From assembly GCF_013267195.1 (NCBI RefSeq), contig NZ_CP053941.1, positions 2,356,001 to 2,420,000 on the forward strand: DNA of 64,000 nt, in the 5' to 3' direction. Positions 52,610 to 61,230 of the stretch are shown here, in pieces (within the stretch, counting starts at the first letter, position 1; the number at the start of each line of letters is the position of its first letter). The notes below the pieces were generated by a model. It saw nothing but the letters and a program-made list of their open reading frames with translations, was not told where the DNA came from and ran no database searches. The translations under genes and the position numbers were made by a program. This stretch comes from Halorubrum salinarum (GTDB taxonomy: Archaea; Halobacteriota; Halobacteria; Halobacteriales; Haloferacaceae).

Positions 52610-53842
52610 GTGAGCGACGCTCCGACGGTCCTCGTGATCGGCGGCGGCGCGACGGGGACGGGGATCGCCCGCGACCTCGCGATCCGCGGCGTGGACACCG
52701 CGCTCGTCGACCGCGGCGGGCTCGGCGGCGGCACCTCCGGGCGCTCGCACGGCCTCCTCCACAGCGGGGCCCGGTACGCCGAGGCCGACGCCGAGGGCGC
52801 CCGCGAGTGTATCGAGGAGAACCGGACGCTCCGGTCGATCGCCGGGGCCTGCGTCCGCGACACCGGCGGCCTGTTCGTCCGCCTCGCCGGCGACGACCCG
52901 GACTATCTGGAAGAGAAGATCGCCGCCTGCGAGGAGATCGGCATCAAGACCGAGCGGTTGGACGGCGACGCCGCCCGCGAGGCGGCCCCGGGGCTCGCGG
53001 ACGAGGTCGAGGAGGCGTTCCGCGTCCCCGACGGCGTCATCTACCCGTCGCGGCTGGTGGCCGCCAACGCCGCCGACGCCGAGCGCCACGGGGCGGCCGT
53101 TCACCCGCACGCGCCGGTGGAGGACGTGACGGTCAGCGACGGCGCGGTCGACTCGGTCCGCGTCGGCGGCGCGGTCGACGCAACGCTCTCGCCCGAGGTC
53201 GTCGTCAACGCCACCGGCGCCTGGGCGGACTCGATCGCCGAGATGGCCGGCGTCGAGGTCGGGATGGCGCCGAGCCGCGGCGTGATGGTTTCCGTGGAGT
53301 ACGACGGGCTCGGCCCGGTGTTGAACCGGTGTCGCGACCCCGACGACGGCGACATCGTCGTGCCCCACGACGGCGAGGTCGTGCTGGGGACGACGAGCGT
53401 CCCCGTCTCCGACCCGGACGACTACGAGACCGCCGACTGGGAGATCGAGCGCTCCGTCGAGGAGTGCGCCGCGATGCTCCCCGCGGTCGCCGACGCGCCG
53501 ACCGTTCGGACCTGGTGGGGCGTCCGCCCCCTCTACGCGCCCGACGAGGCGGGCTCGGACCGACGCGGGATCTCCCGCGGGTTCACGCTGCTCGACCACG
53601 AGCGCGACGGCGCCGCCGGCCTCTACAGCGTCGTGGGCGGGAAGCTGACCACCTACCGGCAGATGGCCGAGACCACCGCCGACCGCGTCTGCGAGCGGCT
53701 CGGGGTCGACGCCGCCTGCGAGACCGCCGGCGAGCCGCTCGCGCACGCCGACGACCCCGAGCGGCTGGACGAGCTGGTCGCCGAGTACGGCGGCGCGAAC
53801 CCGACCGACGCCGACGTGGTCGGCGCGCCGACGGACGACTGA
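52610..53842 (+). CDS. GlpA-like FAD-dependent glycerol-3-phosphate dehydrogenase, short form
   Basis: This 410-residue FAD enzyme of the GlpA/GlpD/DAO family starts VLVIGGGATGTGIARDLAIRG, followed by LGGGTSGRSHGLLHSGARYAE and the C-terminal GLYSVVGGKLTTYRQMAE. It oxidises glycerol 3-phosphate to dihydroxyacetone phosphate with a quinone as acceptor. GlpA is usually about 530-590 residues; here the C-terminal domain with the Fe-S-binding part is absent, and no glpB, glpC or glpK is next to it. The GTG start at 52610 begins the family N-terminus. A different substrate is possible. Confidence 0.8.
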   Translation: MSDAPTVLVIGGGATGTGIARDLAIRGVDTALVDRGGLGGGTSGRSHGLLHSGARYAEADAEGARECIEENRTLRSIAGACVRDTGGLFVRLAGDDPDYLEEKIAACEEIGIKTERLDGDAAREAAPGLADEVEEAFRVPDGVIYPSRLVAANAADAERHGAAVHPHAPVEDVTVSDGAVDSVRVGGAVDATLSPEVVVNATGAWADSIAEMAGVEVGMAPSRGVMVSVEYDGLGPVLNRCRDPDDGDIVVPHDGEVVLGTTSVPVSDPDDYETADWEIERSVEECAAMLPAVADAPTVRTWWGVRPLYAPDEAGSDRRGISRGFTLLDHERDGAAGLYSVVGGKLTTYRQMAETTADRVCERLGVDAACETAGEPLAHADDPERLDELVAEYGGANPTDADVVGAPTDD

Positions 53843-53880
53843 ACCGGGGCTGGGGATCCACCGCGGACACGCCTCCGCGC

Positions 53881-53898
53881 CCCCGGGTCGACCCGGGG
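53881..53898. repeat. Perfect 18-bp palindrome in the GlpA-like/MaoC gap
   Basis: CCCCGGGTCGACCCGGGG is a perfect 18-bp palindrome. It is followed by two near-identical blocks (GGGGTTCGAGGC and GGGGTTGAGGC) before the MaoC gene at 53948. It could be a terminator-like hairpin for the upstream gene or an operator for the downstream gene. There is no T-run after it. Confidence 0.7.
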
Positions 53899-53947
53899 TT
53901 CGAGGCTGAACCACGGGGTTGAGGCCCCGCCGGCGAGACCGATCGGT

Positions 53948-54355
53948 ATGCCAGTCGCGACGGTCGGCGAGACGGCGACCAACGAGGTATCGGTGAGCGA
54001 GGAGACGATCGAGGCGTTCGCGGAGCTCTCGGGCGACGAGAACCCGATCCACCTCGACGACGAGTACGCCGCCGAGACGATGTTCGGCGGCCGCGTCGCG
54101 CACGGGATGCTCTCGGCAGCGGTCGTCTCCGGCGCGCTCGCGGGGCTTTCCGGCGATATCGTCTACCTCTCGCAGGAGCTGTCCTTCGAGAAGCCGGTGT
54201 TCCCCGGCGAGACGGTCGAAGCGAGCGTCAGCGTCATCGACGACCTCGGCGGCGACCGGCTCGCGGTCGAGACGACCGCGACCGTCCCCGAGCGCGACGA
54301 GCGCGTCCACTCGGGGGAGGCGGTGGTGCTGTCGGTACCGCACGGCGACGAGTAA
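53948..54355 (+). CDS. MaoC family (R)-enoyl-CoA hydratase
   Basis: This 135-residue single hot-dog domain adds water to enoyl-CoA giving (R)-3-hydroxyacyl-CoA. The hydratase motif is complete: FAELSGDENPIHLDDEYAA with catalytic Asp and His, then FGGRVAHGMLSAA. Such enzymes feed PHA synthesis or fatty acid breakdown. It is transcribed away from the GlpA-like gene and converges with the ketoacyl synthase-like gene 28 bases away. Start is the ATG at 53948. Confidence 0.92.
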   Translation: MPVATVGETATNEVSVSEETIEAFAELSGDENPIHLDDEYAAETMFGGRVAHGMLSAAVVSGALAGLSGDIVYLSQELSFEKPVFPGETVEASVSVIDDLGGDRLAVETTATVPERDERVHSGEAVVLSVPHGDE

Positions 54356-54383
54356 CGAGCCGCCGCAGCGGCCGACAGGTCGG

Positions 54384-55463
54384 TTACCCCCGCCACCGGA
54401 GCACGGTCGCCGACCAAGTGTAGCCGGTGCCGGCCGCGAGCAGGCAGACGAGGTCGCCCGGCTCGAGCCGGCCCGTCTCGACGCCGGCCTCCAGCGCGAG
54501 CGCCTGGTCGACGCTCTGGACGTGGCCGTACTCGTCGAGGTAGTAGCCGTCGCTCGCGGGGTCGAGTCCGAGCTCGTCGAGGACGCGCTCGTGGAACGAC
54601 CGCTTCATGTGCGTCAGCGCGACGTAATCGAGGTCGTCGCGCTCGAACCCCGACCGCTCTAGGGCTTCGTCGGCGACCGAGAGGTACGCGGGCAGCGACA
54701 CCGGGCCCAGCCGCTCTTTCATCCCCTCGGGGTCGGGCACGTCGAGGGTGTGGAGCCCCTCGCGGACGGTCTCCTCGCTCGGCGGGCGCTTCGACCCGCC
54801 CGCCGGCATCACCACGTCGTCGGCGAACGAGCCGTCGGTCTCGGCCGCGCTGGCGTGAACCGTCGCCCGGGCGCGACCGCCGAAGGGGGCGGCGTCGCTC
54901 GATTCGTCGCCGTCGGCCGTTGCGTCGGAGTCCTCGCCCTCATCTGCCGCCTCGACGACGAGCGCGCTCGCGCCGCTGCCGAAGTTGAACATGAAGGAGC
55001 TGTCCTCGTTGCCGTAGTCGACGAGGTCCTCCTCGCGGCTGGCGGCGACGAGCAGCGCCGCGTCTATCGGTTCCGTCTCCAGTTGCGCGGTCACTTGCCG
55101 TAACGCGATCGGCGCGCCCGCACAGAGCGTGTAGCTCTCGGTGGCGTAGGCGTTCGTCGCTCCGATCCGGTCGGTGATCGCCGCCGCCGCCGACCAGACG
55201 ACGTGGTCCTTGTACTCCGAGCCGTGGTAGACGACGACGTCGAGGTCGGTCGGGTCCACGCCCGCGTCCGCCAGCGCGGCCTCGGCCGCCTTCACCGACA
55301 TGTCGGTGGCGTGGTCGCCGCCCGGCGGACAGACGCGCTTCTCGCGGACGCCCATCTTTTCGACCACGACCTCCTCCGGGATGCCGCTCTCGGCGGCGAT
55401 CGCTTCGCCGGTAACGGTGTCGTCGGGGACGTACGTCCCGAGTCCGGTGATCCCGACCGTCAT
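54384..55463 (-). CDS. KASIII (FabH)-like 3-oxoacyl synthase family protein
   Basis: This 359-residue thiolase-fold condensing enzyme resembles 3-oxoacyl-ACP synthase III. The catalytic Cys is C114 in TESYTLCAGAPIALRQ, the His in YVALTHMKRSFHE near residue 280. At the place of the usual Asn the sequence reads EYGHVQSVDQAL, so the third residue is His or absent. An acidic insertion (residues about 180-200) is unusual. Archaea lack ACP, so it probably uses CoA esters, for example in ketone or quinone-like lipid synthesis. It lies just downstream of the liv operon, same strand, 154 bases away. Confidence 0.8.
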   Translation of the reverse strand: MTVGITGLGTYVPDDTVTGEAIAAESGIPEEVVVEKMGVREKRVCPPGGDHATDMSVKAAEAALADAGVDPTDLDVVVYHGSEYKDHVVWSAAAAITDRIGATNAYATESYTLCAGAPIALRQVTAQLETEPIDAALLVAASREEDLVDYGNEDSSFMFNFGSGASALVVEAADEGEDSDATADGDESSDAAPFGGRARATVHASAAETDGSFADDVVMPAGGSKRPPSEETVREGLHTLDVPDPEGMKERLGPVSLPAYLSVADEALERSGFERDDLDYVALTHMKRSFHERVLDELGLDPASDGYYLDEYGHVQSVDQALALEAGVETGRLEPGDLVCLLAAGTGYTWSATVLRWRG

Positions 55464-55616
55464 GCGTCTCCTCCGTGCCGCGTTCGGTCCGTCTCGTCGC
55501 GCTCCGTCCGGTCCGTTCCGTTGTGTCGCGTTGGTTCGATCATGTGTCGTGTGAGAGTCGCGGGCGGTCGCGTCGAGCGTGCGCCACGGCGCCCGCGGAG
55601 CCGCGGGCCCGCGACG

Positions 55617-56960
55617 CTACCGGAGGTAGCGCCGCAGGTGGTCCGGGAGCCGCTTCCCGACGGTGCCGCCGAGCCGGTCGCGCAGGGTGCCGAGGATGCC
55701 GTTCGGGACGAACAGCACGAACAACACGAAGACGATCCCGAGGTACAGCGGGGCGCGTCCGTCGACCGCGGTGTTGACGAACAGCTCTAAGCTGACCCCG
55801 AAGAGGTCGGCCTGGAGGACGCTCTCCGGGAGCCCCTCGCGGAGCAGCGTCGCGATCCCGCCGCTCTCGGTCGAGAGGACGTCCTCTAACCCCTGGTTGA
55901 ACAGGGTCCCGTACACCGGGCCGGCGAGGGTGCCGAACCCGCCGACGATCGTCGTGATCAGCGCGTCGGCGGTGACGAGGAAGTAGAACGTCCCGTCCGG
56001 CGCGACCGACCGCGAGTAGGCGGCGAAGATCCCGCCCGCGATGGCCCCGAAGAAGCCGCTAACGGCGAACGCGGCCAGCTTGAACCGGTAGGTCGCGTAG
56101 CCGACGGCGCGGGCCCGCTCCTCGTTCTCGCGGATCGCGATCATCACGCGCCCGAACGGCGAGTGGAGGATCCGCTGCATCGCGAAGTAGCAGACGACGA
56201 CGACGATCCCGAGCGCGTAGTACGAGACCACCGTCGCCGAGAGGTCGATCCCGAGCCCGAGCAGGTTCTCGACGCTCTCGCCCGTGAGCCGCCCCACGTC
56301 GAGGCTCAGCGCGTCGACGTACGGGACGCCGATCGCGAGCGCGTCGCCGCTCACCGTCGCGCCCTCTGTCGGGTTCGTCGAGACGTACCCCCACGAGCGG
56401 ATCAGCTCGTAGATCACCTGCGCGAACCCGAGCGTGATCATCGCGAAGTAGACGCCCGTGAGCCGGAACGACACCGACCCGATGACGAGCGCGAGCAGGC
56501 CGGCCAGCGCGGCGCCCAACAGCAGCGTTATCATGAACGGGGTCCCTTCGGGAACGCCCGGGACCTGCCCGTTCGCGGCGAGGACGACGAAGTACGCGCC
56601 CGTGCCGTAGAAGGCCGCGTGGCCGAACGAGAGGTAGCCGGTGTAGCCGCTGACGAAGTCGAAGCTCATCGCGAACAGCCCCATGTACAGCACCACGACC
56701 ATGAACGTGATCGCGGGGAGGAACGCCTCGGCGAACGGGGCCGCCGGCGTCGCGAGCAGCGCCTCGTAGGCGAGCGGGTACAGCAGGAAGCCGACGATCA
56801 CGGCCGCGTGAACGGCGTGGTCCCGCAGGTACTCGCGGAGACCGCCGGTCGCGGTCGACGGCGGGATCGGGTCCGCCTCGTCGACGGGGGCGTCTGACTC
56901 GGTCTGCACGTCCGCGTCGGCCGGAGCGTCCGCGTCGGCGGGGGAGTCGGGGTCGCTAAT
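55617..56960 (-). CDS. livM: Branched-chain amino acid-type ABC permease LivM
   Basis: This second permease subunit of a Liv-type ABC importer has about 10 hydrophobic segments, with GYTGYLSFGHAAFYGTGAYFVVL and the EAA-like coupling loop RILHSPFGRVMIAIRENEERARAVGY. The end is written at 56960 because the frame overlaps the livH stop through an ATT codon (ATTAG) seven bases after a perfect GGAGGTG Shine-Dalgarno; the first standard start is the GTG at 56909 (430 residues). The added N-terminus (SDPDSPADADAPADADV) is acidic, as in other cytoplasmic starts here. It works with LivH, LivF, LivG and LivJ. Confidence 0.85.
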   Translation of the reverse strand: MSDPDSPADADAPADADVQTESDAPVDEADPIPPSTATGGLREYLRDHAVHAAVIVGFLLYPLAYEALLATPAAPFAEAFLPAITFMVVVLYMGLFAMSFDFVSGYTGYLSFGHAAFYGTGAYFVVLAANGQVPGVPEGTPFMITLLLGAALAGLLALVIGSVSFRLTGVYFAMITLGFAQVIYELIRSWGYVSTNPTEGATVSGDALAIGVPYVDALSLDVGRLTGESVENLLGLGIDLSATVVSYYALGIVVVVCYFAMQRILHSPFGRVMIAIRENEERARAVGYATYRFKLAAFAVSGFFGAIAGGIFAAYSRSVAPDGTFYFLVTADALITTIVGGFGTLAGPVYGTLFNQGLEDVLSTESGGIATLLREGLPESVLQADLFGVSLELFVNTAVDGRAPLYLGIVFVLFVLFVPNGILGTLRDRLGGTVGKRLPDHLRRYLR

Positions 56961-58008
56961 GGCCCCCCACCTCCTCGACGCCGTAGAGCCCCTGCGGGCG
57001 GATGATAAGCATCACCACGAGCAGGAGGAAGATGGTCACCTCGGAGAGGCCGGGGAAGGTGACGATCCCGGTGGTGAACAGCCACGTCGTCACCGAGTCG
57101 GCGACGCCGACGATGCCCGCCGCGACGAGCGTCCCGGTGAAGCTCCCCAGCCCGCCGATGATGACGACGACGAACGCGTACAGCAGTACGTCGATGCTCA
57201 ACAGGACGCTGGGGCCCCAGATCGGGTCCCACATCAGCAGCACGCCGCCGACCGCGGCGAGCCCGGTGCCGACGCCGAACACGACGGTGAACGCCTGCCG
57301 CACGTCGATGCCGAGCGCCTGGACCATCTCGGTGTCCTCGCTGCCGGCGCGGATGTAGAGCCCGTACAGCGTCTTCGTCAGGAACGCCCACACCGCGACC
57401 GCGACGACCGCGCCGATCGCGATCTCGAAGAGGTACAGCCGCCTGACGCCCACGCCGAACAGCTGGGTCCGGCCCAAGAGCACGTCCGGGGCGGTGGCCA
57501 TCGGGGCCTGCCACTGCGGGTCCGGCTGGATCCCGCGGAGCGTCAGGATGATCCGGGCCAGCTCCTCGATAATGAGCGAGACGCCGAAGGTCAACAGGAT
57601 CTGGTAGGTGGGCGTGCGGTCGTAGATCGGTCGGATCAGCGCCACTTCCATCGCGCTGCCGGCGGCTGTCGTGACCGCGAACACCAGCGCCAGCGCGACG
57701 AAGAAGACGAGTATCGTCGCGAGCGTCCCGGTGTTCGCGCCGACGACCAAGACGAGCACGAGGCCGCCGAGGTACGCGCCGACCATCGCGACCGCGCCGT
57801 GCGCGAAGTTGAGGACGCCCATCAGCCCGAAGACGAGGGTCAGCCCGACCGCGATGGTGAAGTACACCGCGCCCTTGCCGATCCCCTCAGCGAGCACGCG
57901 GGCGGCCGTCTGAAGCCCGTCGACCGCGCCGCCCGTCGCGAGCAGCGCGCTCGGGTCGAGCAGCGGCGCGAACTGCGGGAGGGCCGCCGCGAGCGTTCCG
58001 GGGGTCAT
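56956..58008 (-). CDS. livH: Branched-chain amino acid-type ABC permease LivH
   Basis: This 350-residue first permease of the Liv-type importer contains GLTLVFGLMGVLNFAHGAVAMVGAY, the most conserved block of LivH, and RAGSEDTEMVQALGIDVRQAF as the coupling region. About eight hydrophobic segments form the pore with LivM. Its ATG overlaps the livF stop (ATGA) and its own stop overlaps the presumed ATT start of livM, giving an unbroken chain of translation. Substrate is not set by sequence: such systems take branched amino acids, urea, amides or aromatic acids. Confidence 0.92.
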   Translation of the reverse strand: MTPGTLAAALPQFAPLLDPSALLATGGAVDGLQTAARVLAEGIGKGAVYFTIAVGLTLVFGLMGVLNFAHGAVAMVGAYLGGLVLVLVVGANTGTLATILVFFVALALVFAVTTAAGSAMEVALIRPIYDRTPTYQILLTFGVSLIIEELARIILTLRGIQPDPQWQAPMATAPDVLLGRTQLFGVGVRRLYLFEIAIGAVVAVAVWAFLTKTLYGLYIRAGSEDTEMVQALGIDVRQAFTVVFGVGTGLAAVGGVLLMWDPIWGPSVLLSIDVLLYAFVVVIIGGLGSFTGTLVAAGIVGVADSVTTWLFTTGIVTFPGLSEVTIFLLLVVMLIIRPQGLYGVEEVGGH

Positions 58009-58703
58009 GCGGTGAGGTACCTCCGGATTCGCTCGTCGTCGCTCGTGACGCCGGCGGTCTCGCCCTCCTCGACGACGACGCCGTGGTCGACGAGGTAGAA
58101 CCGGTCCGCCAGGTCCATCGCCAGCCGGAAGTTCTGCTCGACTAAGACCATCGTCGTGTCCGCGGAGGCCGCCCGGAGCGCCTCGACCACGTCCTCGACG
58201 ATCTGGGGCGCGAGCCCCTCGCTCGGCTCGTCGACGAGCAGCAGGTCGTTGTCGCCGACCATTCCGCGGGCGATGGCGAGCATCTGCTGTTGCCCGCCGC
58301 TGAGGTCGCCCGCCTCCTTGTCGGCGAAGCGGTCGAGCGCCGGGAACAGCTCGTAGGCCTCCTCGATCCGGGCGCCCGGGTCGGCCGCCGAGTGCGCGGC
58401 GACGCGGAGGTTCTCCTCGACCGTGAGGTGCGAGAACACGCGGCGCTCCTCCGGGACCCAGCCCATCCCGCGGGCGGCGATCTCGTGGGGCTCCATCCCC
58501 GTCACGTCCGTCCCGCCGAACCGGACCGTCCCCTCGCGGGGCGGCGTCAGTCCGAGCGCGGTGCGGAGCGTCGTGGTCTTCCCGACGCCGTTGCGTCCGA
58601 CCAGCGCGACGATCTCGCCCTCCTCGACCGACAGCGAGAGTCCCTGAAGGATGTGGCTCTCGCCGTAGTACGTGTGGACGCCGTCGAGTTCGAGGGCCGT
58701 CAC
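58005..58703 (-). CDS. livF: ABC transporter ATP-binding protein LivF
   Basis: This 232-residue ATPase subunit has Walker A GRNGVGKTT, signature LSGGQQQMLAIARG, and Walker B LLLVDEPSEGLAP, with the LivF-type opening VHTYYGESHILQGLSL. It pairs with LivG to power import through LivH/LivM at the cytoplasmic face. The start overlaps the livG stop by four bases (ATGA), as throughout this operon. Confidence 0.95.
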   Translation of the reverse strand: MTALELDGVHTYYGESHILQGLSLSVEEGEIVALVGRNGVGKTTTLRTALGLTPPREGTVRFGGTDVTGMEPHEIAARGMGWVPEERRVFSHLTVEENLRVAAHSAADPGARIEEAYELFPALDRFADKEAGDLSGGQQQMLAIARGMVGDNDLLLVDEPSEGLAPQIVEDVVEALRAASADTTMVLVEQNFRLAMDLADRFYLVDHGVVVEEGETAGVTSDDERIRRYLTA

Positions 58704-59620
58704 CGCGGCTCACCCCCGGCGCTCGCGCGGCGACCGCCGTCGGCCGCCGCGTCGCCGTCGCGGTCGGCGGCGCCGTCGCCCTCCTCGGTGCCGTCGCCGT
58801 TCCCCGCCGCTGTCGCCGAGTCGTCTTCGGAGCCCTCGCGGCCGTACCCGCCGAGGTACGCCTCCTGGACGGCCGGGTCGCCGCGCACGTCCTCGGGCGG
58901 GCCGTCGGCGATGAGCTCGCCGCGGTGGAGGACGGCGATCCGGTCGGAGATGTCCATCACCACCTCCATGTTGTGTTCGATGAGCATCACCGAGTGGTCC
59001 TCCGCCACGTCCTCGATCAGTTCGACGACCTCGTCGACGCCCTCGCTCGACACGCCGGCGGTCGGCTCGTCGAGCAGCAGGAGGTCGGGGTCGCCGGCGA
59101 GCGCGACGCCGATTTCCAGGCTGCGCTTCTCGCCGTGGCTCAGGTTCTCCGTGACGGTCTCTGCCTCCGCCGCGAGCCCGATCCGTTCGAGGATCGCGGT
59201 CGCCTCCGCGTAGTGCTCCTCGAAGTCGGCCACGTTGCGCCACAGCTTCCAGGAGTCGTTCCCGCGGCTCGCCTGCGCGGCGACGCGGACGTTCTCCAAC
59301 ACCGTCAGCGTCGGGAACAGGTTCGTGATCTGGTACGACCGGTGGATCCCCGCGAGCGCCGTCTCGTCCGGCGAGGCCGCGGTGATGTCGAGCGCCGAAC
59401 CGCTCCCGTCCGTCCCCGCAGCGCCGCCCGCCGGGTCGAAGCGGATGCGTCCGTCGGAGGGCTCTAACACGCCCGTGAGCAGGTTGAAGAACGTCGTCTT
59501 CCCCGCGCCGTTCGGGCCGATGATCGAGCAGAGCTCGCCGGCCTCTAACGCGAAGTCGACGCCGTCGACGGCGGTGATGCCGCCGAAGCGCTTCGTGAGC
59601 CCCTCGGTCTCCAGCAGCAT
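58700..59620 (-). CDS. livG: ABC transporter ATP-binding protein LivG
   Basis: This 306-residue ATPase has Walker A GPNGAGKTT, the LivG-type DETALAGIHRSYQITNLFPTLTVLENV, signature LSHGEKRSLEIGVAL and Walker B LLLLDEPTAGVSS. About 50 residues longer than bacterial LivG because of an Asp/Gly-rich tail (SEDDSATAAGNGDGTEEG and on), a haloarchaeal addition of no known role. It dimerises with LivF. The ATG at 59620 overlaps the livJ stop (TGATG). Confidence 0.94.
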   Translation of the reverse strand: MLLETEGLTKRFGGITAVDGVDFALEAGELCSIIGPNGAGKTTFFNLLTGVLEPSDGRIRFDPAGGAAGTDGSGSALDITAASPDETALAGIHRSYQITNLFPTLTVLENVRVAAQASRGNDSWKLWRNVADFEEHYAEATAILERIGLAAEAETVTENLSHGEKRSLEIGVALAGDPDLLLLDEPTAGVSSEGVDEVVELIEDVAEDHSVMLIEHNMEVVMDISDRIAVLHRGELIADGPPEDVRGDPAVQEAYLGGYGREGSEDDSATAAGNGDGTEEGDGAADRDGDAAADGGRRASAGGEPR

Positions 59621-61062
59621 CACAGCGAGCAGCTGGCGTCCGATTCGGGGACCATCACGTCCTCGGCGTCGAGGCGTTCGAGCGGCTCGCCCGGCATGAT
59701 GGGCGCGCCCCAGGTGTCGGCGTACTCGTCGCTGGTCGGGACCGGCCACGCGACCGTCATCTGCGAGGCAGCCTGGTTGTTGTGCTCCTGGAACGTGTAC
59801 CCGTTCTCGCCCTTCGGCGTGTCCGTGACGGTCATCCCGCGCAGCGCATCGGCGATGTCGGCGCCGTCCGCGGAGCCGGCCTCCGAGACGGCCTGCGACA
59901 GCGCCGAGGCCGCGGTGAAGGTGCCGGAGCTGAACAGGTCGGGGACGATGCCGTACGCGTCGACGTGCATCTGCCGGAACTCCTCGTTGATCGGGTTCTC
60001 GTACTGGTTCCAGTGGTACCGGCTGGTGAACGGGCCGAGCCCGGCGTCTTTGATGTCCTGCGCGGTGAAGTCCTCGCCGAGCGCCGACTCGATGGTGCCG
60101 CCGATGAGCTGCGTCGTCAGCAGGGCCGCGAACCCGCCGAACACCTGGACGTCGTAGGAGATGGCCGAGGTGAGGAACTGCGGCAGCGTCGACGCCGTGA
60201 AGCCGCCGACGACGCCCGACGCGCCGTCCGAGACCGCCTGCTCGAAGAGGCCGTCGAACTCGGAGTAGCCGACCTCGACGAACCGCGGCTCCAGCACGTT
60301 GACCCCTTGGTTCTCTAAGACCTGCGTGTAGTTGCTCGCGACGCTCTGTCCGAACGCGTTGTCGGACGCGAACACGGCGACCGTGTCGATGTCGAAGTTC
60401 TCCGCGACGTAGGTCCCGCCAGCCCGCGCGTCCATCGCGGTGTGCTCGCTCGCGCGGAACGCGAGCGGGTGGCAGAACTCGTCGCTCACCGTGATGCCGG
60501 CGTCGGCCGCGGGGCCGATCAGGTAGGGCACGTCCGTCTCGTCGACGACGGTGTTGATGATCCGGCGCGCGCTGTCGGAGGAGGTCCCCCCGAACAGGAT
60601 GTCGACCTCCTCGTCCAAGACGAGGTCCGTCGCGACGCTCTGGGCCGTGTCCGGGCTGAACTGCGTGTCCTCGACGATGATCTCGTAGGTCGGGCCGCCG
60701 TCGGGCTCGACCGTGTACGTCCCCGGCGTCGCCTCCTGGATCGGGTCGAGGTCGTGTTTGTACGCCAGCCCGGAGTAGAACCCGCGGAGGCTGATCTGCC
60801 CGTAGTACTGGAGGTCGCTCGAGGTCGGCTGGAGCGCCCCGATCCGGACCGTCTCGTCGGAGAGGTCGGCGCCGCCGGAGCCGTCCCCGCCGTCGGAGCC
60901 GTCGGAACCGTCCCCGCCGCTGCCGCCGGAGCCGTCGCCGCCGTCCGACCCGTCCCCGCCGTCTCCGCCCCCGGAACAGCCGGCCAGGCCGGTCAGTCCC
61001 GCCGCGCCGACCGCGGCGCCGGTTCCTCGCAGGTACGACCGCCGTGTGTGTTCGTCTCGCAT
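59620..61062 (-). CDS. livJ: ABC substrate-binding lipoprotein, LivJ-like
   Basis: This 480-residue solute receptor of the branched-chain amino acid type is the first gene of the operon. The N-terminus has a twin-arginine signal (TRRSYLRGTG) with hydrophobic stretch and lipobox LAGCSGG, so it is exported folded and anchored by lipid. A Gly/Asp/Ser linker of about 35 residues follows. The mature part begins VRIGALQPTSSDLQYYG and contains ILFGGTSSDSARRIINTV and FASDNAFGQSVASNY, typical of LivJ-type periplasmic-binding proteins. The ATG at 61062 is preferred over an earlier one because the signal then starts correctly. Confidence 0.9.
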   Translation of the reverse strand: MRDEHTRRSYLRGTGAAVGAAGLTGLAGCSGGGDGGDGSDGGDGSGGSGGDGSDGSDGGDGSGGADLSDETVRIGALQPTSSDLQYYGQISLRGFYSGLAYKHDLDPIQEATPGTYTVEPDGGPTYEIIVEDTQFSPDTAQSVATDLVLDEEVDILFGGTSSDSARRIINTVVDETDVPYLIGPAADAGITVSDEFCHPLAFRASEHTAMDARAGGTYVAENFDIDTVAVFASDNAFGQSVASNYTQVLENQGVNVLEPRFVEVGYSEFDGLFEQAVSDGASGVVGGFTASTLPQFLTSAISYDVQVFGGFAALLTTQLIGGTIESALGEDFTAQDIKDAGLGPFTSRYHWNQYENPINEEFRQMHVDAYGIVPDLFSSGTFTAASALSQAVSEAGSADGADIADALRGMTVTDTPKGENGYTFQEHNNQAASQMTVAWPVPTSDEYADTWGAPIMPGEPLERLDAEDVMVPESDASCSL

Positions 61063-61230
61063 ACACCATCCGAGGACGACCACCATCATCAAGGGCCGAG
61101 TTAAGATGTTAACAGTCCGCTCGGATTCGGCAGAATACGCCGGAAAACCGGGCTGAAACCAAGGTTTCCGAACGGCGCGCCGTGCGATCGGTCCCCGCCG
61201 ATCCCCCGCGTCGGCGGGTCGCTTCGGCGG

